Of a stretch of DNA of 64,000 nucleotides, positions 29,244 through 38,671 are shown piece after piece. Position 1 is the first letter of the stretch, and each line of letters opens with the position of its first letter. The stretch spans positions 1-64,000 of the forward strand of contig JAYPWI010000015.1 in assembly GCA_038135065.1 (NCBI GenBank), written 5' to 3'. This stretch comes from JAYPWI01 sp038135065 (lineage in GTDB: Bacteria > Actinomycetota > Acidimicrobiia > Acidimicrobiales > Poriferisodalaceae). The position numbers were made by a program, and so were the translations under genes. Below the pieces are notes generated by a model. That model was given only the letters and a program-made list of their open reading frames with translations, did no database searches and was not told where the DNA came from.

Positions 29244-30836
29244 TCAGTTGCGATCCAAGTAGTGCTGGGCCAGTGCAGCCGTGGTCGGATCGACCATGGC
29301 CGCCGTGGTTCTGCCGGTCAACCCTTCCGACAGCGTGGTCGCGAGCTCCTTGCCCAGCTCGACGCCCCACTGGTCGAAGCTGTTGACCTGCCACAGCAAG
29401 CCTTGGGCCACCACCTTGTGCTCGTAGATAGCCACCAGCTGTCCCAGCACCTCGGGTGACAGCTCGGTTCCCAACAGCGTCGACGACGGGCGATTGCCCT
29501 CGAATCTCCGGTGCGGGTCCTCGTGGCCGCGACCGGTGGCCAGCGCTTCGCTCTGGGCGAGCAGGTTGGCCATCAGCAGGTCATGGTGATCGGCCGGGCC
29601 GTCGATCGAACGGCAGAACCCGATGAACTCGCAGGGAACCACCTGGGTGCCCTGGTGGAGGAGTTGGAAGAAGGCATGTTGGCCGTCGGTGCCCGGCTGT
29701 CCCCAGATCACGGGCCCGGTCGACCATCCGACAGGTTCGCCTGCCGTCGTCACCGACTTGCCGTTGCTCTCCATGTCCAACTGCTGGAGAAATGCCGGGA
29801 AGAGGCTGAGATCAGCGGCATAGGGCAGCACGGCCACGGACTGGTGTCCTCGGAAGTTGTGGTTCCAGATGCCCACCAGGGCCAGCATGACGGGGAGGTT
29901 CTGCTCCCAGGGCGCTCGTCGGACATGCTCGTCGATCTCGTGCATGCCACTGAGCATCGACAGGAAACCCTCGGGCCCAAGCCCGCACATCAGGCTCAGG
30001 CCGATGGCCGAGTCGAGCGAGTAGCGACCGCCCACCCAGTCCCAGAAGCCGAAGGCGGACTCGGGGTTGATACCGAATGAGCTGACCGCTTCGAGGTTCG
30101 TGGAGACCGCGACGAAGTGGTGGGCCACCGCGTCTGCCCCAAGGGCGTCGATCAGCCATGTCCGGGCGGCGGTGGCGTTGGTCATCGTCTCGAGGGTGGT
30201 GAACGTCTTGGAACTGACGACGAACAGGGTGCTCGACGCATCCAGTTCCTCCAGCGTCCCGATCAGATCCGCCCCGTCGATGTTGGAGACGAAGTGCAAC
30301 ACCGGTCCGTCGAGATGGGGCCGCAACGCAGCGGCCGCCATGGCAGGTCCGAGGTGGCTGCCGCCGATGCCGATGTTGACGACGTCTGTGATGGGATTCC
30401 CCGTCGCCCCGGTCCAGTGCCCGCTGCGGACCTGTTGGGCGAAGGTCGCCATCTGGTCGAGGACGTGGTGCACATCGGCGACGACGTCCCGGCCGTCGAC
30501 GACCAGGCGGGCGGCACGGGGAAGGCGCAGGGCGCTGTGCAAGGCGGGCCGATGCTCGGTGGTGTTCACTCTCTCTCCGGCGAAGACGGCCTCGATGCGA
30601 TGTCGAAGCTGTGCCTCGTCGGCCAGCGAGGTGAGCAGGCCGATCGTCTGGCTGGTCAGCAGATTGCGTGCGTAGTTCAGGTGCCACGCTCCGGCATCCA
30701 CTGTGAGGTCCCGGGCTCGCTGCGGGTCAGCGGCCGCGAGGTCGGCGAGGTGGAGGTCGCCGAAGGCAGCGGCGTGGCGGTGTAGGGCCGCCCACGCCTC
30801 GCTGTCGTCGAGCCGAGGAAAGGTGGCTGGGGCCAT
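29244..30836 (-). CDS. pgi: Glucose-6-phosphate isomerase
   Basis: 530 aa from ATG 30836 (MAPATFPRLDDSEAW); an earlier in-frame ATG at 30947 would overlap the next gene. Reversible glucose-6-P / fructose-6-P conversion in glycolysis. PGI signatures: VNIGIGGSHLGP near residue 140, SKTFTTLETMTNA near 200, GGRYSLDSAIG near 270 with Arg of the active site, the late GQLVAIYEHKVVAQGLLWQVNSFDQWGVELGK split as EHKV and NSFDQWGVELGK. Full length. Divergent from the LLM gene. Confidence 0.95.
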   Translation of the reverse strand: MAPATFPRLDDSEAWAALHRHAAAFGDLHLADLAAADPQRARDLTVDAGAWHLNYARNLLTSQTIGLLTSLADEAQLRHRIEAVFAGERVNTTEHRPALHSALRLPRAARLVVDGRDVVADVHHVLDQMATFAQQVRSGHWTGATGNPITDVVNIGIGGSHLGPAMAAAALRPHLDGPVLHFVSNIDGADLIGTLEELDASSTLFVVSSKTFTTLETMTNATAARTWLIDALGADAVAHHFVAVSTNLEAVSSFGINPESAFGFWDWVGGRYSLDSAIGLSLMCGLGPEGFLSMLSGMHEIDEHVRRAPWEQNLPVMLALVGIWNHNFRGHQSVAVLPYAADLSLFPAFLQQLDMESNGKSVTTAGEPVGWSTGPVIWGQPGTDGQHAFFQLLHQGTQVVPCEFIGFCRSIDGPADHHDLLMANLLAQSEALATGRGHEDPHRRFEGNRPSSTLLGTELSPEVLGQLVAIYEHKVVAQGLLWQVNSFDQWGVELGKELATTLSEGLTGRTTAAMVDPTTAALAQHYLDRN

Positions 30837-30941
30837 GGCATCGAGGTTGCCATAGCGAGCCTGGGCGGGGGACACCGGTTCGGCTGTCGGCCTGCCTAGA
30901 CCTTTGGCAGAATGAGTCCCAGGCTCAACAGGGGGGCACGC

Positions 30942-32039
30942 ATGCACGTCGGAATGTCGGTCATCTTTCAGAACCCGGGGGAACGAATTCCTGACCGCCA
31001 GGTCTACGAGCAGGATCTGTCACTTGCCCTGCAGGCCGAGGGGCTGGGCTTCGAGTCGGTGTGGAGTGTGGAGCACCACTTCACCGACTACACGATGTGT
31101 CCCGACGTCTTTCAGTTCTTGACCTACATGGCGGGAGCCACCTCCAAGGTGCAGCTCGGCTCGATGGTCTGCGTCCTGCCCTGGCATGATCCGCTCAGGG
31201 TGGCCGAGCAGGTGGCCATGCTCGACAACCTGTCCGGGGGGCGGGTGATCCTGGGCATGGGTCGTGGCACCGGCAAGGTGGAGTTCGACGGCTTCCGTAC
31301 CGAGATGGACTCCGCTCGTCTCCGCTTCAAGGAGTCGACGGAGTTGCTGCTCGGAGCGCTCGAGAACGGCTACGCCGAGTACCACGGCGAGGTGATCGAT
31401 CAGCCCCGGGTGGACATCCGGCCGCGGCCGTTCAAGTCGTTCCGAGGCAGGGCCTACGCCGCGGCTGTATCTCCCGACTCGGCTCGCATCATGGCCGAGA
31501 TGGGAGTGGGGATTCTGATCGTCCCCCAGAAGCCATGGAAGGCAGTCAGGCGGGAACTGCAGGACTACCGCGACGTCTACCGGGAGGCCAACGGCAGTGA
31601 GCCTCCACCCCCGATGGTGGCGGGTTGGACCTTCGTCGACGAGAGCGCAGACCGCGCAGAGACCAAGGCCCGTGAGTTCATCGGCGGCTACTGGGACTCC
31701 ATCATCGAGCACTACGAGTTCGACCAGCCCCACCTCAAGGACATCCCGGGTTACGAGCATCACGGTCTCATGTACGACCGGCTCACCGCGCCCGGTGGGA
31801 TGGAGGCCATGACCGACTTCTTTGTCGACCTGCAGATCTGGGGAACCCCGGATCAGGTGACGGAGAAGATCGTCAACCTGCAGGACGAGACCTACATGGA
31901 CGGCTACATGGGGGTCTTCAGTTACGCCGGCATGCCCATCGAAGAAGCTGATCGTTCCATGAAGCTGTTCGCTCGAACGGTCATGCCCGAACTGCAGGCC
32001 TTGGCTCCCGTGCACGATCGGCTCGGCGTCCCAGCCTGA
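30942..32039 (+). CDS. LLM-class (bacterial luciferase-like) flavin oxidoreductase
   Basis: 365 aa from ATG 30942 (GGGGGG at 30931-30936). TIM-barrel luciferase-like fold: GFESVWSVEHHFTDY near residue 40, VQLGSMVCVLPWHDPLRVAEQVAMLDNL in pieces near 75-100, GRVILGMGRGTGKVEF near 105. The EHHF and LPWHDPLRVAEQ motifs are of the FMN-linked luciferase branch. It should carry out an oxygen- or flavin-dependent oxidation on an unknown substrate. Stands between pgi (divergent) and an MFS gene (convergent). Confidence 0.83.
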   Translation: MHVGMSVIFQNPGERIPDRQVYEQDLSLALQAEGLGFESVWSVEHHFTDYTMCPDVFQFLTYMAGATSKVQLGSMVCVLPWHDPLRVAEQVAMLDNLSGGRVILGMGRGTGKVEFDGFRTEMDSARLRFKESTELLLGALENGYAEYHGEVIDQPRVDIRPRPFKSFRGRAYAAAVSPDSARIMAEMGVGILIVPQKPWKAVRRELQDYRDVYREANGSEPPPPMVAGWTFVDESADRAETKAREFIGGYWDSIIEHYEFDQPHLKDIPGYEHHGLMYDRLTAPGGMEAMTDFFVDLQIWGTPDQVTEKIVNLQDETYMDGYMGVFSYAGMPIEEADRSMKLFARTVMPELQALAPVHDRLGVPA

Positions 32040-32045
32040 GCGGCA

Positions 32046-33215
32046 TCAACGAGGGTCTTGCACCCGCTCGCTCAGGAGCCCTCCCTCGGAGAGGGTGACG
32101 GCGAGCGCGGTGAGGGACACGACCGCGGTGACCAGGAGAGCGGGACGAGAGGATCCGCTTGCGTCGGCGAGGATGCCGCCGAGCTGTGGCCCGATGGCCA
32201 GACCGAGGCCGAAGGCGATGGTGGCGATCCCGTAGGCCGCACCGAATGCCTCTCCGTCGAGGTGATCGCCGATCCGCGCCCCGATGGTGACGGGACCGCC
32301 CGTGAAGGCCATACCGAATCCGGCAGCGGCGCAGAGGGCGGCCGCAGGGTGACCGGTGGCGATGACGAGGGTTGACGCGGCCATCAACGCCAGACCGGCT
32401 ACCTGCGACCGAAGCGGACCGAATTTGTCGGTCAGGGGACCGAAGACGGGCCCGCCGAGCACGATCCCCACCCCGATCATGAGGAAGGCACCATTGGCCG
32501 TGGTCCGGCCGACATGAGCGTCATCCTCGAGGAATCCGACGGTGAAGGTCATCACCGTGGACATTGCCCATGCGAGCAACAGGTACTCGATGAGCAGGCG
32601 TCGCCAGTTGGGGACCATGCGAAGGGCAGCGAAGCCACTCATCCTGTCGCCTGTGGTCCCACCACGACGGGGCATGGAGGACATCAGCGAGATCAGCACC
32701 ACCAGGCCCACTGCGAACTCGACCAGGTACACGGACCGGAAATCGGTGCCTCCGACGGCCAGGTCCAGCAGCGAGGCGGTGACCACCCCGATTCCGACAC
32801 CGGTGCCGACGAGGCCGAGGGCGAGGCCCCTACGGGCGACGCCGAGGATCTCGGTGGCGATGGCCGGGGTGGTCACCCACACCCCGGCTGCTGCGCATCC
32901 GGTCAGCACCAAGGCAGCAGCAATCACGGCGGTCGACGGACCCCAGGCCAGCAGGCCCAGATCACAGGTCACGCCGGCCAGGCCCGCCCTGGCGACCGCG
33001 CCCAGGCCCCACCGGCCCACTACCAGGCTGACTCCGAGCGATCCCACCAGATACGCCACGAGGTTGGCCGAGCCCATAGCGCCGGCAGCCGTGTTGGAGA
33101 TTCCGAGGTCGTCCCGGACATCGGTGAACAGGAGTGAATACGTGAACCTGCCGAAGGCTTGGCTGACCGCCGTCCCCAGGACGACGCCGCACAGGACCAG
33201 CCGGCCGGAGGTCAA
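32046..33215 (-). CDS. MFS transporter (YbfB/CynX-like)
   Basis: 389 aa starting at TTG 33215, which overlaps the stop of the upstream EthD-like gene (TTGA). The frame stays open into that gene, but the hydrophobic conserved part starts here (LVLCGVVLGTAVSQAFGRFTYSLLF). Twelve TM helices, with the FGRF motif of helix 1 typical of the YbfB-like branch, and GPLTDKFGPLRSQ for the loop between halves. Substrate unknown; the gene arrangement suggests coupled expression with the EthD-like protein. Confidence 0.78.
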   Translation of the reverse strand: MTSGRLVLCGVVLGTAVSQAFGRFTYSLLFTDVRDDLGISNTAAGAMGSANLVAYLVGSLGVSLVVGRWGLGAVARAGLAGVTCDLGLLAWGPSTAVIAAALVLTGCAAAGVWVTTPAIATEILGVARRGLALGLVGTGVGIGVVTASLLDLAVGGTDFRSVYLVEFAVGLVVLISLMSSMPRRGGTTGDRMSGFAALRMVPNWRRLLIEYLLLAWAMSTVMTFTVGFLEDDAHVGRTTANGAFLMIGVGIVLGGPVFGPLTDKFGPLRSQVAGLALMAASTLVIATGHPAAALCAAAGFGMAFTGGPVTIGARIGDHLDGEAFGAAYGIATIAFGLGLAIGPQLGGILADASGSSRPALLVTAVVSLTALAVTLSEGGLLSERVQDPR

Positions 33216-33820
33216 CCCTGGGGCCAGGTGACCGGCGGCGCCGGCGGGCGCTGGCGGTGAATCGTCTCGGTCGACACCACCCGTCGCGGCGATCCGGGGT
33301 CGGCGAAGCTCGCTACGTCGGCGTAGATCACCTCGCGGTCGTGGTCGTCGCCGAAGAATCGCTCCTTCATGTCCGTCGTCGAGGCGAACGAGACGAGGGC
33401 GAACCCGTCGACCCGGGGGCCGGAGATGGTGTGGACCACGCTGAGTTGGGTGTAGTCCCACATGCCTGGGTGATGGCGCAGGGCCAGGGGCGCGTGGGTG
33501 TCTCGCCAGTGGTGGTCCGAACGGCGGTGGTCGAGTTCGGGGTGGTGGAGAAGGGGGAACACGGCGGTCACCCCGGGGGAGGGAGTGCCCGGCGAGGCCG
33601 ATTCGGGGCGCTCCCGGATGGTTCGACTGAAGCCGACGTACAGACCGACTCCTGCGGCGGGGGCCAGGAGATCGAGGTCATCGGTCATCACCCGAACCAG
33701 CGCTCGGAAGGGGAGTTCGCGCTGCTCGTCCGGATCTCCGAGGTAGGAGATGCCGCCGAGGCGGGCAGCGACGTCGGCCGCTGCGTCGAGGTCGTTGCCC
33801 GTCGCTATGAGTTCCTGCAT
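33212..33820 (-). CDS. EthD-domain protein
   Basis: 202 aa from ATG 33820; an ATG 24 nt upstream is an alternative. The C-terminal half is an EthD-like dimeric alpha-beta barrel: HHWRDTHAPLALRHHPGMWDY near residues 102-122, DGFALVSFASTTDMKERFF near 140-158, VIYADVASFAD near 168, then TETIHR. The N-terminal half seems a degenerate second copy (ISYLGDPDEQRELPF). EthD proteins accompany cytochrome P450 or other catabolic enzymes; here it is translationally coupled to an MFS transporter. No catalytic role is established. Confidence 0.7.
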   Translation of the reverse strand: MQELIATGNDLDAAADVAARLGGISYLGDPDEQRELPFRALVRVMTDDLDLLAPAAGVGLYVGFSRTIRERPESASPGTPSPGVTAVFPLLHHPELDHRRSDHHWRDTHAPLALRHHPGMWDYTQLSVVHTISGPRVDGFALVSFASTTDMKERFFGDDHDREVIYADVASFADPGSPRRVVSTETIHRQRPPAPPVTWPQG

Positions 33821-33897
33821 GGGGAGAGTCTTCCACGTCGCCATCGGGGGCGGGTTCCCGAGGTGCCCCAGCGGTCGTGATCGGTACAGTGCGGTCG

Positions 33898-35313
33898 ATG
33901 CCCCCGCCCGACTCGTCCACCCCTGCGTGGCAGGATCGTCGGGCGGCCTACGCGGGCCGGCCCTCGTATCCGTGGCTGGTGTTCGCAGCGGCCATGGTGG
34001 GTCTACTGTCGTCGAACTTTCTGGTGAGCGTGCTCGGCGCCGCAGTGGGTGGTCTGGCCACCGAGTTCGGTGTCGGGTCCGACGTGATGCGGCTTGTGGT
34101 GACCGGCCCGAATCTGGGCTTCGCCGTCCTGGCGGTGACGTCGGGCAAGGTGGCCGACCTGTTCGGGCGCCGTCAGACCTTCCTGGTGGCCCTGGTGGGT
34201 GCCGGGGTCTTCGGCGCGCTCTCGGCGGCGGCCTGGTCGGCCGAGACGCTCATCGCGTTCCGCACGGTCAGCGCCGTGTTCGGGAGCGCGTGCGGGCCAG
34301 CCGGTATCGCCATCGTGTCCACTCAGTTCGAGGCCCGACAGCGGATCCGGGTGCTGGGTTGGTGGGGTCTGGCCATGGCCGGTGGGCCGGTGCTCGGGAT
34401 CGCAATCGGAGGTCCCGTCATCGACGCGTGGTCGTGGCGATGGCTTTTCGCCGCTCAGGTGCCCTTCACCATCGTCGCTCTGGTGTTGGCGGTGTTGGTG
34501 CTGCCCGACACGCCCCGACGGACCGGGGTGACCTTCGACGTGGCTGGCACGGTGACCCTTGCGGCCTCGGTCACCATCCTCATGACGGCTGTGAATCGGG
34601 GGCCAGCCTGGGGGTGGGGGTCCCCCACCATCCTGGCCCTGTTCGCGGTTGCCCTCGCCCTGCTCGTTGCCTTCGTGATCATCGAGTACCAGGTCGAGGA
34701 TCCCTTGATCCCCGTCGCGTACTTCCGGCGGCGGAACTTCGCGGTGCCGATGCTCAGCGTCTTGTTCACCAACTTCTCCTACATGGGGGCCGGGTTCGTG
34801 CTGACCCCGTTGTTCCTCGACGAGGTGTTCGGGTACTCGACGACGAGGATCGGGTTCGTGGTGACCAGTCGACCCCTCTTCTTCGCTCTGGCCGGTCCGG
34901 TGGTCGGCTACCTGGGGGCTCGGGCCGGCGAGCGGTTCATGGCCGTGACCGGAGCCCTGTTCGTCGTGGCGTCCTCGATCATGCTGGCCCTCATCGGGGC
35001 AACCCATACCGAGGTGGCCGTGTTCATCGCTCTCGGCCTGGCCGGGTTCGGCCTCGGCCTGACCATGCCGGCCATGACCGCCACGGTCACCAACGCGGTC
35101 CACGAGAACGACATCGCTACCGCCAGCGGGGCCCAACAGATGATGTGGCAGCTGGGCACCGCCATCGGGATCGAGGTCCTGGGATCGTTCCAGGTGTCAC
35201 GGTCAGCCGTGGTGTCCGTGCCGGAGAGCTACGCCCAGGCCTTCTGGTTGGCCGCAGTGGTGGCCGCGGTGGGGGCCGCCCTGGCTGTCCTGGTCAAGCG
35301 GAGTACGACCTGA
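33898..35313 (+). CDS. MFS drug/solute exporter, DHA2-like (14 TM)
   Basis: 471 aa from ATG 33898 (GTG 33877 is an alternative). About 14 TM helices: VTSGKVADLFGRRQTFLVA is MFS motif A after helix 2, and RTVSAVFGSACGPAGIAIV and GPVLGIAIGGPVI are motifs B and C of proton antiporters. Motif C marks export. DHA2 members export drugs or amphiphilic metabolites. Divergent from the EthD-like gene with a 77-bp gap; convergent with a crotonase. Confidence 0.83.
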   Translation: MPPPDSSTPAWQDRRAAYAGRPSYPWLVFAAAMVGLLSSNFLVSVLGAAVGGLATEFGVGSDVMRLVVTGPNLGFAVLAVTSGKVADLFGRRQTFLVALVGAGVFGALSAAAWSAETLIAFRTVSAVFGSACGPAGIAIVSTQFEARQRIRVLGWWGLAMAGGPVLGIAIGGPVIDAWSWRWLFAAQVPFTIVALVLAVLVLPDTPRRTGVTFDVAGTVTLAASVTILMTAVNRGPAWGWGSPTILALFAVALALLVAFVIIEYQVEDPLIPVAYFRRRNFAVPMLSVLFTNFSYMGAGFVLTPLFLDEVFGYSTTRIGFVVTSRPLFFALAGPVVGYLGARAGERFMAVTGALFVVASSIMLALIGATHTEVAVFIALGLAGFGLGLTMPAMTATVTNAVHENDIATASGAQQMMWQLGTAIGIEVLGSFQVSRSAVVSVPESYAQAFWLAAVVAAVGAALAVLVKRSTT

Positions 35314-35325
35314 TCGTGGGGCCGC

Positions 35326-36114
35326 TCAGCGCCCCTTGAAGGTGGGCTGGCGCTTGTCGAGGAAGGCCTGGACGGCCTCCCGGGTGTCTTCTGTGGCGAA
35401 GTTCACCGTCTGGGCCATCCCCTCGCCCTCGAGGGCGGTTGCGAAGTCGGCGGTTGCGTTCAGGGTCAGGAGGCGCTTGGTCATGGCCATGGCCAGGGGA
35501 GGACCGGCGGCCAGGGCGTCGGCCCACGTGGCAGCAACCTCGTCGAGTTCCGCGTGGGGCACCACCCGGTTGACGAAGCCGAAGTCCTCCGCTTGACGGG
35601 CCGAGATCACGTCACCGAAGAAGGCCAGCTCCTTGGCCTTGTGCAGCCCGATGAGGCGAGGGAGGATCCAGGTTCCCCCGAAGTCGACGGTGAGACCGCG
35701 CCGGACGAAGATCTCGCTGAAGCGGGCTTGGTCGCTGGCCAGGACCAGGTCACAGGCCAGGGCCATGTTCATGCCCGCTCCCGCCGCCACCCCGTTCACC
35801 TTGGCGATGACGGGCACCATGATGGCGTAGAGGGCTTGCACGGTGCGGTGGATCAGGTTCATCGATTGCAGCTGGTGCCGTTCGACGCCCCGCTGCCCGC
35901 CGAGGTCTGCACCGCTGCAGAAGGCGTCACCCGCCCCCGTCATGACCACACAGCGGACTGCCGGGTCGAGAGCGATCTCGTCCCACGTTGTACGCAGTTC
36001 GTCCCACATGACCGCGTTGGCTGCGTTCTTCTTCTCGGGGCGGTTCATGGTCACCGTGACCACACCGTTGTCGGCCACGTCGATCAGCAGGGTCTCGAGG
36101 GTCTTGGATTCCAT
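35326..36114 (-). CDS. Enoyl-CoA hydratase/isomerase family protein
   Basis: 262 aa from ATG 36114 (ATG 36123 is three codons upstream). Crotonase fold: VTVTMNRPEKKNAAN, GAGDAFCSGADLGGQRG, VNGVAAGAGMNMALACDLVLAS with the oxyanion-hole Gly, FVRRGLTVDFGGTWILPRLIG. Length and spacing are typical of stand-alone hydratases/isomerases. Sits with an alcohol dehydrogenase and an acyl-CoA dehydrogenase on the same strand, compatible with one acyl-CoA degradation route (inference). Confidence 0.87.
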   Translation of the reverse strand: MESKTLETLLIDVADNGVVTVTMNRPEKKNAANAVMWDELRTTWDEIALDPAVRCVVMTGAGDAFCSGADLGGQRGVERHQLQSMNLIHRTVQALYAIMVPVIAKVNGVAAGAGMNMALACDLVLASDQARFSEIFVRRGLTVDFGGTWILPRLIGLHKAKELAFFGDVISARQAEDFGFVNRVVPHAELDEVAATWADALAAGPPLAMAMTKRLLTLNATADFATALEGEGMAQTVNFATEDTREAVQAFLDKRQPTFKGR

Positions 36115-36153
36115 GTGAGGCACCCTAACCCTCGCTGCACCCTTCGGCCCGTG

Positions 36154-37251
36154 TCAGGGCATTCGCAAGACCGGCTTGACCACCCGGCCCTCGTTGCTGT
36201 CCGCCTCGGCCTGGTTGATCTCGGCGAACGGATAGTGGGTGATCAGACGGTCGAACGGGAAGTGCCCGGCTTTGTGCAGTGCGAGGAGTTCGGGGATGAA
36301 CACCTGAGGCATGGAGGCGCCCTCCAGAATGCCCATGAGGGTGCGTCCGGGAAGCATCTGGCGCAGCGATACCGTGGTCTCCGCGCTCCCACTGGCCGCC
36401 ACCGTGCCCAGCACGCCGCTGATGGCCAAGCCCCGCATCGCCGGGCCGACGACGTCACCCACCCCGGTGTTGTCGAAGCACCGATCCACGCCCCGCCCGT
36501 CGGTCGCCTCGAGCAGGGCTGCATCGAGTTCGGTGCCCTCGCCGACCAGCACGGTGTGGGTGGCTCCGAGCTCGGCGGCAAGGGCAAGGCGGTCCGGATT
36601 GCGGTCGACGGCGATGAGACGGTCACAGCCCAGGTAGCCGGCGGCCAGAAGGGCGGACAGACCCACCGACCCGGCTCCCAGCACGGCGAAGCTGGATCCT
36701 GGCCAAGGCTGCAGGCAGTTCAGGACGGCGCCGGCGCCGGTCTGGACACCACACCCGAGGGGCCCCACCGTCTCGAGGTCGACGGTGTCGCTCACCGGGA
36801 CGACCGAACGGGCGTCGACCACCGTGTGGGTGGCGAAGGTCGACTGACCGAAGAAGTGGGAACCGACTGGGGCACCGTTGTCGCTGAACGCCGTGGTGCC
36901 ATCCGTGCGGGACAGGGCGAAGTTGAGGGGCATCATCGTGTCGCACGAGGTGGGTGCGCCGGCGTGGCAATTGCGACAGGCCCCGCAGTAGCGGAAGGAG
37001 AGGATCACCGGTTGGCCGACGAGCAGATTGACGCCTGCCCCGACCTGGGCGATGCGGCCGGCCCCCTCGTGGCCCAGCACGGCCGGCCACGGTGTGTTGC
37101 GGAACGGTGCCCGCATGCCCGTGTCGGTGTGGCAGAACCCTGTCGCCGTCACCTCGACGAGCACCTCGCCTGGGCCCGGTCCGTCGAGGTCCAGTTCGAC
37201 GATCTCGAAGGGGCCGTCTCCCGTTCTCAGTACCGCTGCCGTGGTTTTCAT
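36154..37251 (-). CDS. Zinc-dependent alcohol dehydrogenase (class III-like MDR)
   Basis: 365 aa. Catalytic zinc: Cys in TGFCHTDTG, GHEGAGRIAQVG (His-Glu). Structural zinc loop: CGACRNCHAGAPTSC. NAD site: FAVLGAGSVGLSALLAAGYLGC. The pattern is that of NAD- or mycothiol/nicotinoprotein-type aryl-alcohol or long-chain alcohol dehydrogenases of the medium-chain superfamily. Substrate not readable. A 39-bp gap separates it from the crotonase downstream, so they may be co-transcribed. Confidence 0.86.
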   Translation of the reverse strand: MKTTAAVLRTGDGPFEIVELDLDGPGPGEVLVEVTATGFCHTDTGMRAPFRNTPWPAVLGHEGAGRIAQVGAGVNLLVGQPVILSFRYCGACRNCHAGAPTSCDTMMPLNFALSRTDGTTAFSDNGAPVGSHFFGQSTFATHTVVDARSVVPVSDTVDLETVGPLGCGVQTGAGAVLNCLQPWPGSSFAVLGAGSVGLSALLAAGYLGCDRLIAVDRNPDRLALAAELGATHTVLVGEGTELDAALLEATDGRGVDRCFDNTGVGDVVGPAMRGLAISGVLGTVAASGSAETTVSLRQMLPGRTLMGILEGASMPQVFIPELLALHKAGHFPFDRLITHYPFAEINQAEADSNEGRVVKPVLRMP

Positions 37252-37311
37252 GGCCTCACCCTATGTCGTGCCCGGCAGTCGTAGGGGTGGCACCCTGGCC
37301 CCGTGGTCGCA

Positions 37312-37647
37312 ATGGGACACGAGGAGTTCGAATCCCTGGTCGAGGCCGCTCTGGCCGCGCTGCCTGCGCCATTGCTGCACATGATGGAGAACGTCGCCCT
37401 CTTCGTCGAGGATCGGGGTGATCCTCCGGACCTGCTGGGGCTGTACGAGGGAGTTCCCCTCACCGAGCGGGCCGACTACGGCGCCATGGTGCTGCCCGAC
37501 CGCATCTTCGTGTACCGGGAAGCCATCCTGGACCTCTGTTCGACCGTGGACGAGGTGGCCTACGAGGTGCAGGTCACCGTGGTGCACGAGATCGCCCATC
37601 ATTTCGGCATCGACGACGAGCGCCTCGACGAACTGGGGTGGGGCTGA
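37312..37647 (+). CDS. Zincin-like metallopeptidase family protein
   Basis: 111 aa from ATG 37312 (GTG 37303 alternative). C-terminal VHEIAHHFGIDDERLDELGWG holds HExxH plus a downstream Asp/Glu-rich segment, the signature of the small actinobacterial zincin family (Pfam Zincin_1). An acidic N-terminal segment (ESLVEAALAALP) is typical. Homologues sit near the DUF3499 gene in mycobacteria, but here it is isolated between divergent catabolic genes. Protease activity has not been shown for the family as far as I know. Confidence 0.82.
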   Translation: MGHEEFESLVEAALAALPAPLLHMMENVALFVEDRGDPPDLLGLYEGVPLTERADYGAMVLPDRIFVYREAILDLCSTVDEVAYEVQVTVVHEIAHHFGIDDERLDELGWG

Positions 37648-37658
37648 AGGCGACTGGA

Positions 37659-38609
37659 TCAGGTTCCCTGGGCCAGGAACGGGGTGATCGCCTCGAGGAA
37701 CCCCGGAGTGTTCTGCCCGTGAACGTTGTGGCCGCTGTCGGCAACGGTCACCAGTCGCCCGTCCGGTAGGGCCTGCACGAAGCGGTCCGCGGCCTCGGCC
37801 GTCAGGAGGTTCGAATCGGCTCCCCGGATCAGGAGCACGGGCATGGTCATCGACGGGGCGTCGTCGATGGTGAACCGGTCGTCGCGAGCCCGGTGGTCTT
37901 GGGTGGTCGACAGTCGGGGTCCGTGGTCCCGCTTGGAGACGTACTTGCCGTCGGCCCGCTGGAGGAGGTTGTACTTGACGGTCCGTTCGATGTGTTCCCA
38001 ACTGCGGTACGGGTCGTAGCGCTGCACCGCCTCGACGAAGTGGCCGATGTCGTCGAACTCGCGGTGCTCGGTCACGAAGTGGCGGATGGTGCGCGCCCCG
38101 GCATCGGAGATCTCTGGCCCCACGTCGACGAGCACCACCCGATCAGCCCGTTCGGGCTGGTCGAGCATCAGCCGCATGGTGTTCATTCCCCCCATCGAGT
38201 GACCGACGATGGTCACCTGGCCCACCCCGAGGGCGTCGAGCACGGCGGCCGCATCAGCCGCCATGGCTGTCGAGGAATAGTCGGCGTCACGGGCCCATTC
38301 ACTATCGCCGTGTCCTCGCTGGTCGAGGGCGATGATGTGGAACCGATCGGCCAGGTGAAGGCTGACCAGGTCCCAGCTGTGGGCGGACTGGTTGCCGCCG
38401 TGGAGTAGCAGGACCGTGTGGTTGGCTGGATCTCCCCATTCCAGATAATGGAAGCGCTGGTGGCGGGCGATCACGTGTTGTGATCGGTAGACGATGTCGG
38501 AACCATGGGTGATGCCGAGATCGGCCGCGCTGGCTTGGAGGCTGGCGAACTCGGCGGTGGGGGTCATGTCGAATGCCTGGCCGGTTGGCGCGAACTCGTT
38601 GAGGTACAC
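37659..38609 (-). CDS. Alpha/beta hydrolase
   Basis: 316 aa from GTG 38609 (ATG 38567 is a good alternative). LLLHGGNQSAHSWD gives the oxyanion hole, GHSMGGMNTM the nucleophile Ser, and LIRGADSNLL plus DSGHNVHGQNTPGF the acid and His. Typical of epoxide hydrolases, haloalkane dehalogenases or C-C hydrolases; the GHSMGG elbow argues for an esterase or C-C hydrolase. Convergent with the metallopeptidase gene. Confidence 0.83.
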   Translation of the reverse strand: MYLNEFAPTGQAFDMTPTAEFASLQASAADLGITHGSDIVYRSQHVIARHQRFHYLEWGDPANHTVLLLHGGNQSAHSWDLVSLHLADRFHIIALDQRGHGDSEWARDADYSSTAMAADAAAVLDALGVGQVTIVGHSMGGMNTMRLMLDQPERADRVVLVDVGPEISDAGARTIRHFVTEHREFDDIGHFVEAVQRYDPYRSWEHIERTVKYNLLQRADGKYVSKRDHGPRLSTTQDHRARDDRFTIDDAPSMTMPVLLIRGADSNLLTAEAADRFVQALPDGRLVTVADSGHNVHGQNTPGFLEAITPFLAQGT

Positions 38610-38671
38610 GTGAGGCTCCGATCAGCTCACCAGCAGTGTGGTCCAGTTGCGGCGGGCGTGCTCGCAGGAAC

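Noticed and set aside
33750..35339. Long frame on the plus strand overlapping the DHA2 transporter
   Set aside because: Arg/Gly-rich out-of-frame reading of the transporter gene.
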